From positions 3,358,501 to 3,422,500 of the forward strand of contig JAMLJC010000001.1 in assembly GCA_023953845.1 (NCBI GenBank): a DNA stretch of 64,000 nt, written 5' to 3'. The notes beneath the pieces are model-generated. The model had not been told where the DNA came from. It ran no database searches and saw nothing but the letters and a program-made list of their open reading frames with translations. The DNA comes from Rhizobiaceae bacterium (GTDB lineage: Bacteria; Pseudomonadota; Alphaproteobacteria; Rhizobiales; Rhizobiaceae). Numbering within the stretch: the stretch's first letter is position 1; every line of letters begins with the position of its first letter. The translations under genes were made by a program, and so were the position numbers. Positions 33,838-46,515 of the stretch are shown piece after piece.

Positions 33838-36800
33838 ATGAGGTTTTCCCGCCTTCGCCTGCTGGGCTTCAAATCCTTCGTCGAGCCCGGCGAATTCGTC
33901 ATCGAGCGCGGCCTGACGGGCATTGTCGGGCCGAATGGCTGCGGCAAGTCGAACCTTGTCGAGGCGCTGCGCTGGGTGATGGGCGAAAGCTCCTACAAGA
34001 ACATGCGCGCGTCCGGCATGGACGACGTCATCTTCTCCGGCTCCGGCACGCGGCCCGCGCGCAACACCGCGGAAGTCACGCTCTTCCTCGACAACTCGGA
34101 CCGCACCGCGCCCGCCGCCTTCAACGACGCCGACGAGTTGCAGGTGTCGCGCCGCATCGAGCGCGAGGCCGGCTCCGTCTACCGCATCAACGGCAAGGAA
34201 GCGCGCGCCAGGGACGTGCAGCTTCTTTTCGCCGACCAGTCGACCGGCGCGCGCTCGCCCTCGATGGTCGGGCAGGGGCGCATCGGCGAGCTGATCCAGG
34301 CGAAGCCGCAGGCCCGCCGCGCCCTGCTGGAGGAGGCCGCGGGCATTTCCGGTCTGCACACCCGCCGCCACGAGGCGGAACTGCGCCTGCGCGCCGCCGA
34401 GCAGAATCTTGGCCGGCTGGACGACGTCGTCGGCGAGTTGCAGGCCAGATCGAGAGCCTGAAACGGCAGGCGCGGCAGGCCTCGCGCTTCAAGAACCTGT
34501 CGGCCGACATCCGCAAGGCGGAAGCGATCCTGCTGCATCTGCGCTGGACGCAGGCCAAGGCGGCGGAAGCCGAGGCGCAGTCGGCGCTGTCGGCGGCCAC
34601 CGCGCTGGTCGGGGACCGCGCGCAGAGCCAGATGAACGCCGCCAAGGATCAGGCGGTCGGCGCCCATCGCCTGCCGGAACTGCGCGATGCGGAGGCCGCC
34701 GCCGCCGCGGCGTTCCAGCGCCTGTCGATCGCCAAAGGGCAGATCGAGGAGGAGGCGAACCGCATCCGCAGCCGGCAGGCCGAGCTTGAGCGCCGGCTTG
34801 AGCAATTGCAGGCCGACATGGCCCGCGAGGACCAGATGCTGCGCGACAATGCCGACGTGCTGCAGCGTCTGCTGTCGGAGGAAGAGAGCCTGACGGCCGA
34901 ACATGCCGGCGCGCCGGAGCGCGAGATCGCCGCCCGCGCCGCGCTGGAGGCGGCGGCGGCCGTGCTTGCCGCCAGCGAGGCCGCGCTCGCAAAGCTCACC
35001 TCGGAGCGGGCCGAGGCCGTCGCCAGCCGCACCCAGCTCGAACGCCAGATGCGCGACACCGCCGAGCGTCGCGATCGCGTCGGCAGGCAGCTTGCCGATG
35101 TCGACCGCGACCTTGGCGAGGTCGCGGCGCGCATTTCCGCGCTCGCCGATCCGGCCGAGAAGAAGCTTCTGGTCGATGCCGCCGAAAAGGCGCTGGCCGA
35201 TGCGGAACTCGCCGCCGCTGCGGCTGAAAAGGCCGTCGGCGAGGCGCGCGCGGCCGAAACCGCCGCCCGCCCGCCCTTGCAGGAAGCGAGGGCGGCGCTT
35301 GCCAGCATCGAGACCGAGGCGCGCACGTTGGCGAAGCTGCTCAACGCGGCTTCCGGCGGGCTCTTTCCCTCCGTGCTGGAGCAGATTTCCGTCGATCGCG
35401 GCTTCGAGACCGCGCTGGGCGCCGCGCTCGGTGACGATCTCGACGTGCCGCTCGACCGCAGCGCGCCGGTACACTGGGGCGACACCGACGTCGCGCCCGG
35501 CGACCCCGCGCTGCCGGAAGGCGTCAAAAGCCTCGCAAGCGTGGTGCGCGCCCCGCGCCAGCTTGCCCGCCGTCTGGCGCAGATCGGCATTGTCGAGGCA
35601 GCTGACGGTCCACGCCTTCAGGCGCTGCTCGCGCCCGGCCAGCGGCTGGTGACGCGCGACGGCGCTCTCTGGCGGTGGGACGGCCTGACCGCCAGCGCCG
35701 ACGCGCCCACCGCCGCCGCGCTCAGGCTGGCGCAGAAAAACCGGCTGGCCGAACTTGAGGTCGAGGCGCTTGCGGCGACGAAGTCGCTGCGCGCCGCCGA
35801 GGAGACGCTTGCCGCCACCGAGACCGCCGTGCGCCAGCGTGTCGAAACGGAAAAGGCGGCGCGGCAGGCATGGCGGGATGCGCAGAATGCGGTCGGCGCG
35901 GCCCGGGATGCGCTGGCGAAGGCCGAACGCGCGGCCGGCGAACTGGTGAGCCGGCGGTCCGCGCTGGACGAATCCCGCACCCGCCTCGCCGAAAGCCATG
36001 CGGAGGCGGTCGCCGCGCATGACGACGCAGCAAAACTCTTCGCTGCCGCTCCGGACGTGTCGGAGCTACAGGCAAGCCTCGATCGCGCTTCTGCCGCGGT
36101 CGCAGGCGATCGCGGCGCGCTGGCCGAGGCGCGGGCGGCACATGACGGCTTGAAGCGCGACACCGAGGCGCGGGAAAAGCGTCTCCGCCAGATCGCGGAC
36201 GAGCGCCAGACCTGGGTTAAGCGGGCCGAGAACGCTGACCGCCAGATCGCCTCGCTTTCGGAGCGACGCGCCGAGGCGCAGGCCGAGCTACGGTCGCTGG
36301 AGGACATTCCCGACGAGATCGACGCGAAGCGCCGCGCTCTGCTCAGCCAGCTGAAGCAGGCGGAGGACCTTCGCAAGGAGGCGGCCGACCGGCTTCAGGA
36401 GGCCGAGACGCGGCAGGCCGCGCTCGACAAGGCCGCCACTGCCGCCATTCAGGCGCTGGCCGAATCCCGCGAGGGCAGGGTGCGTGCGGAGGAGCGGCTG
36501 ACCGCCGCCGACGAGCGTCGCCGCGAGGTCGAGGCGCGCATTCAGGAGGCGTTGGCGATCCCGCCGCATCTCGTGATCCGCCAGACGGGGCTCGGGCCAG
36601 ATGACCCGTTGCCGGACATGGCCGAGGTCGAGCGCCAGCTCGATCGGCTGAAGATCGAGCGCGAGCGGCTCGGCGCCGTTAATCTGCGCGCCGAGGAGGA
36701 GAAGCCGGAAATGTCGGAGCGGCTGGAGACCATCGTCTCGGAGCGCGAGGACGTGATCGAGGCGATCCGGAAGCTGAGGCAGGCGATCCAGAACCTCAAT

Positions 36801-37295
36801 CGCGAGGGCCGCGACCGGCTGCTCGCCGCCTTCGATGTCGTGAACGGCCATTTCCAGCGCCTGTTCACGCATCTTTTCGGTGGAGGCACCGCCGAATTGC
36901 AGTTGATCGAGTCCGAGGACCCGCTGGAAGCCGGCCTCGAAATCCTCGCCCGTCCGCCCGGCAAGAAGCCGCAGACCATGACGCTGCTCTCCGGCGGCGA
37001 GCAGGCGCTGACGGCCATGGCGCTGATCTTCGCCGTCTTCCTCACCAATCCCGCGCCGATCTGCGTGCTGGACGAGGTGGACGCGCCGCTTGACGATCAC
37101 AATGTCGAGCGCTTCTGCAACCTGATGGACGAGATGGCGCGCACGACCGAGACGCGCTTCGTCATCATCACCCACAACCCGATCACCATGAGCCGCATGG
37201 ACCGCCTCTTCGGCGTCACCATGGCCGAGCAGGGCGTCAGCCAGCTCGTCTCGGTGGATTTGCAGACGGCGGAGCAGATGCGCGAGGCCGTTTGA
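33838..37295 (+). pseudogene. smc: chromosome segregation protein SMC, split by a one-base frameshift
   Basis: The N-terminal frame (33838 to the TGA ending at 34461) has the ATPase head with Walker A GIVGPNGCGKSN and ends NLGRLDDVVGELQ followed by out-of-frame residues. The C-terminal frame (open from about 34443 to 37295) resumes QIESLKRQARQASRFKNLSA, carries coiled coils, the hinge (about FPSVLEQISVDRG to GIVEAADGPR), a second coil, signature LLSGGEQALTAMAL and Walker B ICVLDEVDAPLDD. Restoring one base near 34444-34446 (CAGGCCAGATC to CAGGCCCAGATC) would give one protein of about 1150 aa. SMC organises chromosomes. The break is either a sequence error or a real mutation. Confidence 0.88.
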
Positions 37296-37363
37296 CAGCC
37301 GGCAAATTGTGAGAAGAATGGCGCTGGGCTTGAGGTTCAGCGGCTATGCCGCCCATATGGTGA

Positions 37364-38572
37364 GTGTGGCGGGTGATTGCGTTTCGATGGTTTGCCTTTA
37401 TTGCCATTCATGCATTTTGCCTGATCGGCGCACAAGCGATCGCGCAAGAGCAGCCATCAGGGTCAGGGACTGGTTTTTACGTCACCTCCGACGGTTGGAT
37501 CGTCACCAACGCGCACGTGGTTGAAAATTGCGCGCGCATCAAGGTTGTTGGCCGCGGTGAAGTTGCTGAATGGAAGATCGACGCCAAAAATGATCTCGCT
37601 ACGCTGCAAAGCCCCGGTGCCACAACCGCTCCGATTCCAGTAAGAGGTGAACCTCGTCTCGGTGAGGATGTCGCTGCGTTGGGATATCCACTCGCGAGCA
37701 TACTTTCTTCATCCATCAAAATCACAACCGGCAATATAAACTCGTTGCTTGGGATGGCGGACGATACGCGATATCTCCAGATATCTGCTCCGGTTCAGCC
37801 GGGAAACTCCGGCGGCCCTGTCGTCGACAGGAGTGGTCATCTTGTAGGTGTTGTGACGGCCGGTCTGAAGGCCGGAGCGTCCGGCGACTCTTCCGTACCG
37901 CCGCAAAACGTGAATTTTGCCATCAAAGCCAGTGTTTTGGAGATTTTTCTCCAAAGCAGAGGGATTGCCTTCCTCAAGGCCGACACGCTCGAAAACACGT
38001 TGACGACCGCAGATTTGGCGGAAAGGATCGCGCCCTCGGTCGTGCAATTGCTTTGCTACGCGGCAGAAAAATCGGCCACGGCGCCTCCGGTTCAAAGTGA
38101 AACGAGGCCGGTGGCCTTGGAGCCTTTCAAGCCGCTTCGACAACTGGATAACCGGGATGTAATCGGTTTTGACTATGCAACGCTTAAGGATGTGTCGGGA
38201 CAGCAATGTCTCGATGCCTGCAAAAAAGACAGTCGCTGCTTGGCAGCCACCTACAACAAGCCGGCCAAATATTGTTTTCTGAAGAACGGCGCTGCGGTCA
38301 CGGTGGTCAACCGTGACGCACTCGGGATAATTTCGGCCGATATAGCCGCAGGTATACTGGAAACCGGATTCGCTATCGCCTCCGATCGCGACAAGCCTGG
38401 AGGCGATTATATGCACCTCCGACAGTCGTCGTTCGTCGGCTGCTTTGTAGCGTGCGCACAAGACCAGCGCTGTCTTGCATTCAGCTATGTACGCAAGAAC
38501 CATTCTTGTTGGTTGAAGGCGCGTGCTGGAGCGACAGTAAGGCGCACCGGTGTTGACCTCGGCGTCAAGTAA
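37364..38572 (+). CDS. trypsin-like serine protease with C-terminal PAN/Apple-like repeats
   Basis: This secreted protein of about 402 aa has a signal peptide (about residues 1-27, ending GAQAIAQ) and a trypsin-like/HtrA-type protease domain with His in IVTNAHVVEN, Asp in AKNDLATLQ and Ser in VQPGNSGGPVVD. After a linker come two Cys-rich modules (QQCLDACKKDSRCLAATY with YCFLKNG, then VGCFVACAQDQRCLAFSY with SCWLKAR) that look like PAN/Apple domains. No PDZ domain is seen. It is AT-richer than flanking genes. GTG 37364 or GTG 37373 could be the start. Confidence 0.75.
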   Translation: MWRVIAFRWFAFIAIHAFCLIGAQAIAQEQPSGSGTGFYVTSDGWIVTNAHVVENCARIKVVGRGEVAEWKIDAKNDLATLQSPGATTAPIPVRGEPRLGEDVAALGYPLASILSSSIKITTGNINSLLGMADDTRYLQISAPVQPGNSGGPVVDRSGHLVGVVTAGLKAGASGDSSVPPQNVNFAIKASVLEIFLQSRGIAFLKADTLENTLTTADLAERIAPSVVQLLCYAAEKSATAPPVQSETRPVALEPFKPLRQLDNRDVIGFDYATLKDVSGQQCLDACKKDSRCLAATYNKPAKYCFLKNGAAVTVVNRDALGIISADIAAGILETGFAIASDRDKPGGDYMHLRQSSFVGCFVACAQDQRCLAFSYVRKNHSCWLKARAGATVRRTGVDLGVK

Positions 38573-38588
38573 GCGCGTTCAACGGACT

Positions 38589-40034
38589 TCACAACACCGG
38601 CCCCAGCATCGCGATGGTGTTGTTCCACAATTGCCGGGGGGTGCTCCAGCGGATGACGGTCTGCTTGTGGATGCGGATGGAGTCGGCGATGTAGCTCTGC
38701 TGCCGCCGGCGAATCTGGCCCGTCAGGCCGACATCCAGCAGAAGGATGTTGTTCTCGGAATTGAGCTCGAAACTGCGGCGGTCGACATTGGCCGAGCCGA
38801 TCAGCGTCAGTTCGCCATCGACGGTCATCGACTTGGTGTGCAGCAGGCCCGGCGTATATTCGTGGATGTTGACGCCGGCATCGAGCAGGTCGCGATAATA
38901 GCTGCGGCTGGCGGCCGCCACGATCCAGGAATCGTTGCGGCGCGGGAAGATGACGGTGGTTTCCACCCCGCGCCGCGCGCTGGCGCAAAGTGCTGCCTGT
39001 ATCGGTTCGTCCGGTACGTAGTAGGGTGTCGTGATCACCAGTTCGCGCTTGGCCGCGTTCATCAGCGACACGAAGATTTCCGGCATCGAGGAATAGCGCA
39101 CCGTCGCCCCGGTGCCGATGACCTGCGCCGTGAAGCCGTGGTCGGCGCGCTCAACGGGTTCGGCCATCAGCGCGCTGAGATCCTCCTGCACATGCGCCAT
39201 CCAGTCGCTGGCGAAGAGGTGCTGGTTCTGCCGCACCACGGGTCCCTCGAAGCGCAGCATGATGTCGACCCATGGGGCGAAGCGGGCTTTTACCGCGAAA
39301 GCCGCGTCGGCGCAGTTCTGGCTGCCGCAATAGGTGATGGCATTGTCGATCACCACGATCTTGCGGTGGTTGCGCATGTCGATGCGGCCGCGGAACGGCC
39401 GCAGCAGCGGATTGCCGATCGGCAGCGCCACGGCGAGCCGGGCGCCAGCGTCGCCCATCGCCTTCCAGTGCGGCGAGCGGATGAGCGCGCGCGAACCGAG
39501 ATCGTCCACCATCACGCGGCAGGTGACGCCCCGCGCCACCGCGCGTTTCACCGCCTCGACCATCTTGAGGCCGCTGGTGTCGGCGAGCCAGATGTAGAAG
39601 AGGAGATGCACGTGTTCCGTCGCCGCGTCGATATCAGCGATGATGGCGTCGATCGCGGCCTCCGAGTTTTCCAGGAGCACGGCGCTGTTGCCGTCCGTCG
39701 GCGCATAGCCGCTGATCGAGCGTCCGACCACGAACGGCACTGCATAGCGCTCGGGGACCGCCGCCTCGCCGATGTCGGCGCTGAGCTGCTCCATCGCCGG
39801 CAGACGCTGGAGAGCCTTGCGGAAGCGGGCGACGCGATGGCGGCCGATATTGGCTTCGCCGAACAGGAGGTAGGCGATGATGCCGACGGCCGGCACGATG
39901 ATGATGACGATCACCCACGCCAGCCGCGACGCCGGCTCGCGATGCGGCCTGAGCAGCGAGCGCAGCACGAAGTATATCTGCAGGATGAGCAGAACCCCGA
40001 AGCTGAACCAGGCGGAATAGACGGACTCGTTCAT
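38589..40034 (-). CDS. cls: cardiolipin synthase
   Basis: This 481-aa phospholipase D-superfamily enzyme joins phospholipids to make cardiolipin. It has two N-terminal membrane helices (FGVLLILQIYFVLRSLL and VIVIIIVPAVGIIAYLLFG) and two HKD motifs, MRNHRKIVVIDNAITYCGSQ and LLHTKSMTVDGELTLIGSAN. The length and architecture match bacterial ClsA. Confidence 0.93.
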   Translation of the reverse strand: MNESVYSAWFSFGVLLILQIYFVLRSLLRPHREPASRLAWVIVIIIVPAVGIIAYLLFGEANIGRHRVARFRKALQRLPAMEQLSADIGEAAVPERYAVPFVVGRSISGYAPTDGNSAVLLENSEAAIDAIIADIDAATEHVHLLFYIWLADTSGLKMVEAVKRAVARGVTCRVMVDDLGSRALIRSPHWKAMGDAGARLAVALPIGNPLLRPFRGRIDMRNHRKIVVIDNAITYCGSQNCADAAFAVKARFAPWVDIMLRFEGPVVRQNQHLFASDWMAHVQEDLSALMAEPVERADHGFTAQVIGTGATVRYSSMPEIFVSLMNAAKRELVITTPYYVPDEPIQAALCASARRGVETTVIFPRRNDSWIVAAASRSYYRDLLDAGVNIHEYTPGLLHTKSMTVDGELTLIGSANVDRRSFELNSENNILLLDVGLTGQIRRRQQSYIADSIRIHKQTVIRWSTPRQLWNNTIAMLGPVL

Positions 40035-40149
40035 GCGGCTGGTTGTCGGCTCCCCGGGTCGATAGCCGCAAGCTTACAGTCGTGTGCGGATCAATTGCAA
40101 AGCGTCAAAAGATGCCGCAGGTGCGGCGCGAGCCTTCCGTCGCGATGGG

Positions 40150-40494
40150 TCACTCTCCCCACACCGCCAGTTCGTTGCCCGCCGGGTCCCTGAAATGGAA
40201 GCGCCGCCCGCCGGGGAAGGAGAAGATCGGCCTGACGATCGCTCCGCCCGCATTTTCCACGGCTTCCAAGGTCTCCTCCAGCCGCTCCGAATAAAGCACC
40301 GGCAGCGGCGCCTTCGGCCCTTCCGAAGCGTCCGTGTGGAAGCCGCCTTCCAGCCCTTCGTCGAAGGCGGAGTAGGTCGGCCCGTAGTCGGTGAATGACC
40401 ATGAGAATGCGGCGCTGTAGAACGATTTGACGCTGTCGAGCGTGCCGCCTGTCGCCGGCATTTCGAGATAGTCGAGCTTGCCCGTCTTGCGCAT
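40150..40494 (-). CDS. VOC family protein
   Basis: This 114-aa single-module VOC protein has the N-terminal LDYLEMPATGGTLDSVKSFYS and C-terminal GRRFHFRDPAGNELAVWGE, the usual Glu ligand motif. Similar proteins include glyoxalase/bleomycin-resistance-like enzymes and PhnB-like binders. The substrate is unknown. It is divergent from ppdK across about 180 bases in which I see no other gene. Confidence 0.8.
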   Translation of the reverse strand: MRKTGKLDYLEMPATGGTLDSVKSFYSAAFSWSFTDYGPTYSAFDEGLEGGFHTDASEGPKAPLPVLYSERLEETLEAVENAGGAIVRPIFSFPGGRRFHFRDPAGNELAVWGE

Positions 40495-40674
40495 CGTCGC
40501 CTCCTGTGTTCTTGTTATGTTCTAGTCTGAATCGAAAGCTGAGACAAGCCGGCCAAGTGATTCTTTTCGCTAATCGATTTGAGCACGCCTCGCGTCTTCA
40601 AGCCGGTTGCCTTTTGCAGTGCACCAACATAACGGTCGCCCAGCGATGCAGCCTCTGAAGATGCGGGAGGATCG

Positions 40675-43353
<2,679 letters not shown>

Positions 43354-43375
43354 GCCTCTGGCCCTGCTAGGCTAT

Positions 43376-43438
43376 ACCCATTTCGCAAATTGGTTATAAT
43401 GCCTTGACTGAGCATTATAACCAATTTGCGAAATGGGT
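43376..43438. repeat. perfect 27-bp inverted repeat at the 5' end of a nucleotidyltransferase gene
   Basis: The arms 43376-43402 and 43412-43438 are perfect reverse complements of 27 bases separated by nine bases (CTTGACTGA). The left arm contains TATAAT at 43395-43400. The right arm runs into the beginning of the next gene. It lies 23 bases after the ppdK stop and is AT-rich. It could be an operator, a transcript hairpin, or a miniature mobile element end pair. Confidence 0.85.
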
Positions 43439-43446
43439 TTAGCTTC

Positions 43447-44496
43447 GTGGGTCGCCAGCTCGATATCATCTACACGACGATGGTGGCGGAACTGCTCGAT
43501 CGGGCGCTGGACGCCCAGTTCGATCAGGACTTTGCCGAGACGGGGTCATTTATCGAAGTTCCCGTCCGGGGTAGACGTTATTGGTATTACAAGCCTTCCC
43601 GGCGCGACGGCGAGGACGGGAAGCGCAAGTATGTCGGTCCGGTGGACGACGAGCAACTTTCCCGGCGCGTCAGAAAATTCCGGGAATTGAAGGACGATTT
43701 TCAAGCGCGCCGCAAGATCGTTTCGACGCTTGTCCGCGAAGCCGGGCTTTTCAGCCCCGAAAGGAGGGTGGGGGATCTCATCGAAGCATTCTGGAAAGCC
43801 GGTCTGTTCCGCCTGCGCGCCTGCCTTGTCGGCACCGTGGCCTATCAGACTTACGGCGCTGTCCTCGGCTATCGGTTCCCCGGCGCAGCAATGCAGACCG
43901 GCGACGTGGATGTGGCGCAGTTCCACTCGATCTCCGTGGCTGTTCAAGACACAATCCCTCCGATTCTGGAAACGATCCAGTCGGTCGACAGCAGCTTCCG
44001 GCCCGCGCCCGGTCTGAATGACGCACAGGGGTCTACCAGATATGAGGCCGACAATGGGCTGCGGGTAGATTTTCTGACTCCAAATCGTGGCAGCGATGAA
44101 TTTTCCAGAAAGCCCGCCAGGATGCCGTCCCTCGGTGGAGCAGTGGCAGAACCGCTCCGTTTTCTGGATTTCCTCATCCGGGAACCGGTTCGGACCGTCC
44201 TATTGCACAATGGCGGTGTTCCGGTGATCGTGCCCGATCCGGCTCGCTATGCCGTTCACAAACTGATCGTGGCGGCAAGGCGACCGATTGGCAGCGGCAA
44301 GGATTTGAAAGACCTCATGCAGGCTGAGAATATCGCTGAAGCGCTGATCGCCTGCGCGCGCCAACGCGATCTCGCCGACAAGTACGGCGAGGCGTTGCAG
44401 CGTGGACCGGCTTGGCGTGAAGCCATTGCCGGTTCCTTGTCGCGCATGCGTTTTCTGAACATGAAATTCGCGCCGGACCTGCTCGATCCTGCCTGA
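43447..44496 (+). CDS. GSU2403-type nucleotidyltransferase fold protein
   Basis: This protein of about 349 aa resembles the GSU2403 family of nucleotidyltransferase-fold proteins: RRYWYYKPSRRDGEDGKRKY near the start, the fold region RLRACLVGTVAYQTYGAVLG, acidic TGDVDVAQFHS, and later VPVIVPDPARYAVHKLIVA. Related NTase proteins occur as toxins or defence components, but the function here is unknown. The start is uncertain: TTG 43426 (inside the inverted repeat), GTG 43447 or ATG 43480. No partner gene is evident. Confidence 0.7.
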   Translation: MGRQLDIIYTTMVAELLDRALDAQFDQDFAETGSFIEVPVRGRRYWYYKPSRRDGEDGKRKYVGPVDDEQLSRRVRKFRELKDDFQARRKIVSTLVREAGLFSPERRVGDLIEAFWKAGLFRLRACLVGTVAYQTYGAVLGYRFPGAAMQTGDVDVAQFHSISVAVQDTIPPILETIQSVDSSFRPAPGLNDAQGSTRYEADNGLRVDFLTPNRGSDEFSRKPARMPSLGGAVAEPLRFLDFLIREPVRTVLLHNGGVPVIVPDPARYAVHKLIVAARRPIGSGKDLKDLMQAENIAEALIACARQRDLADKYGEALQRGPAWREAIAGSLSRMRFLNMKFAPDLLDPA

Positions 44497-44542
44497 TTGA
44501 CGGCATGTCCGCTGTCTTGCCGTGCAGATCGCTGCTCGTTGC

Positions 44543-44953
44543 TCAAATATCCGCCGTCTCGCCTCCGCGCGGCGTCGCCTCGATCCGCACCTTGTTCGGA
44601 TAGAAGGCGCCGTGGTCCTTGATCCTCAGCATCTCGTCGAAAGGCGAACGGTAGGCCCACATGACGTCGCGCGTCGCGTTGCCCGATGCGGACACGTTCC
44701 AGTAGGACGCGTCGCCCTTGAAGGGGCAGTGCGTATGCGTGTCGGACGGCGTCAGGAACTCGAAATAAATGTCCTCGAACGGGATATAGAAGACAGGATC
44801 GTGATTCGCCTCGCGCAGCAGGAGCGCTCTTTCCGTCGAGGCGACAACCGCGTCGCCGAAGGTGACCACCACGACGCCGTCGAAGGGCAGGGCGGATATC
44901 CCGTGTTCCGGATGATCCCTGAAGCCGGGTGAGGGGTTCACGGAAATATTCAT
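44543..44953 (-). CDS. DUF427 domain protein
   Basis: This 136-aa DUF427 protein has the diagnostic pattern YIPFEDIYFEFLTPSDTHTH, then CPFKGDASYWNV and WAYRSPFDEMLRIKDHGAFY. The beta-tent fold family is of unknown function. ATG 44953 starts MNISVNPSPGFRDHPEHGI. The frame is open upstream over the neighbouring aminotransferase end. Confidence 0.85.
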   Translation of the reverse strand: MNISVNPSPGFRDHPEHGISALPFDGVVVVTFGDAVVASTERALLLREANHDPVFYIPFEDIYFEFLTPSDTHTHCPFKGDASYWNVSASGNATRDVMWAYRSPFDEMLRIKDHGAFYPNKVRIEATPRGGETADI

Positions 44954-45032
44954 CTGAGCCTCCAGTCGCTTGCTCAGGCCCAAACGCGCCCGCTGCCGGG
45001 ACGTTCCCGTTGCATGCGCCGTAGAGCGGCGC

Positions 45033-46430
45033 TCAGGCAGCCCTGGCAAGTCCCTCCTTCGCCACCCAGGCTTCCGCATCCGCCAGAGCCAGTTCGAAGC
45101 GGTCGAACAGTTCGTTGAGTTCCGCCTCGGAGATGATCATGGGCGGGCAGAAGGAAATGGTGTCGCCGAGCGCCCGGAGGATCGCGCCGCGGCCCTCCAG
45201 ATAGCGGACGAGCGTGGCGCCGACGCCGCTTTTCGGATCGAACGGCCGTTTTGTGCGCTTGTCGGCCACGAGCTCTATGCCGCCGACCAGTCCGACATAG
45301 CGCGCCTCGCCGACCATCGGGTGTTCGGCGGCCTTGCGCATGCGCGCCTCGAACAGCGGCGCCAGCTTGCCGACATGGCCGATGATGTCGCGCTTCTGGT
45401 AGATTTCGATCGCCTTGACGCCGAGCGCGCAGCCGAGCGGATGCCCGCCATAGGTGAAGCCGTGCCCGAACGTGCCGAACCGCGCCGACTGGTCGACGCA
45501 GGCCTGATAAATGTCCTCCGGCAGCATCACGGCGCCGAGCGGCGCATAGGCTGCGGTGAGCTGCTTGGCCGCGGACATGGTCTTCGGCGTCATGCCGAGC
45601 GTCTGGGCGCCCCACCAGTTGCCGGTGCGCCCGAAGCCGCAGATCACCTCGTCGTCGATCAGCATGATGTCGTGCTCGTCGAGCACGGCCTGGATCGCGG
45701 GAAAATAGCCTTTTGGCGGCACGATCACGCCGCCCGCGCCCATCACCGGCTCAGCGATCATGGCGGCGATGGTGTCGGGACCCTCGCGCTCGATCAGGTC
45801 GCGCAGCGATTGCGCGAGCCGCGCGACGAACGCCTCCTCGCTCTCGCCCTCCATGCCGAAGCGGTAGTGATGCGGGCAGTCGGTGTGCACCACCCGGTCG
45901 ACCGGCAGGTCCCAGCCATTGTGATTGCCGGGCAGGCCGGTCAGCGAGCCGGACATGACGGTGACGCCGTGATAGGCCTTGATGCGGGAGATGATCTTCT
46001 TCTTGTCCGGCTTTCCGCGCGCATTGTTGAAGTACCATGCAAGCTTCACCTGCGTGTCGTTGGCTTCCGAGCCGGACGAGGTGAAAAGCACCTTGGAGAT
46101 CGGTACGGGCGCGAGTTCCTTGAGCTTTTCGGCAAGCTCGATCGCCGGCTCCGTGCCCTTCGCGCCGAAGAGATGGTAGTAGGGCAGGGCGCGCATCTGT
46201 TCGGTCGCCGCCTCGACCAGTTCCTCGTCGCCGAAGCCGAGCCCGGCGCACCAGAGTCCCGACATGCCCTCGATATAGGCGCGGCCCTGTGTGTCGTAGA
46301 CGTGGACGCCCTTACCGCGCTCGACGACGATCGGGCCGTTGACGTTCAGGCGATGCAGCGGCGTGTAGGGATGAAGCAGCGCCGCGACGTCGCGTGTCTG
46401 GAGATTGGTGAGGGGCGGTTGCGTCGTCAT
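45033..46430 (-). CDS. class III (omega) aminotransferase
   Basis: This 465-aa PLP-dependent class III aminotransferase has LFTSSGSEANDTQVKLAWYF, the Asp motif IMLIDDEVICGFGRTG and the PLP Lys in MSAAKQLTAAYAPLGAV. It most resembles pyruvate-dependent omega-aminotransferases (beta-alanine, taurine or putrescine-type donors). The donor cannot be fixed from sequence, and no pathway genes adjoin. Confidence 0.88.
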   Translation of the reverse strand: MTTQPPLTNLQTRDVAALLHPYTPLHRLNVNGPIVVERGKGVHVYDTQGRAYIEGMSGLWCAGLGFGDEELVEAATEQMRALPYYHLFGAKGTEPAIELAEKLKELAPVPISKVLFTSSGSEANDTQVKLAWYFNNARGKPDKKKIISRIKAYHGVTVMSGSLTGLPGNHNGWDLPVDRVVHTDCPHHYRFGMEGESEEAFVARLAQSLRDLIEREGPDTIAAMIAEPVMGAGGVIVPPKGYFPAIQAVLDEHDIMLIDDEVICGFGRTGNWWGAQTLGMTPKTMSAAKQLTAAYAPLGAVMLPEDIYQACVDQSARFGTFGHGFTYGGHPLGCALGVKAIEIYQKRDIIGHVGKLAPLFEARMRKAAEHPMVGEARYVGLVGGIELVADKRTKRPFDPKSGVGATLVRYLEGRGAILRALGDTISFCPPMIISEAELNELFDRFELALADAEAWVAKEGLARAA

Positions 46431-46515
46431 GGTGTCATCTCCACGTGGTGCGGGGAAAACCTAGTCACTCGCATCTGCGAAGACAAACGCCTCGGCTGAC
46501 CTGCGGATGGTCCAG

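Noticed and set aside
43376..43438. Inverted repeat considered as insertion-sequence ends
   Set aside because: Only nine bases lie between the arms, there is no transposase, and no target duplication can be seen.
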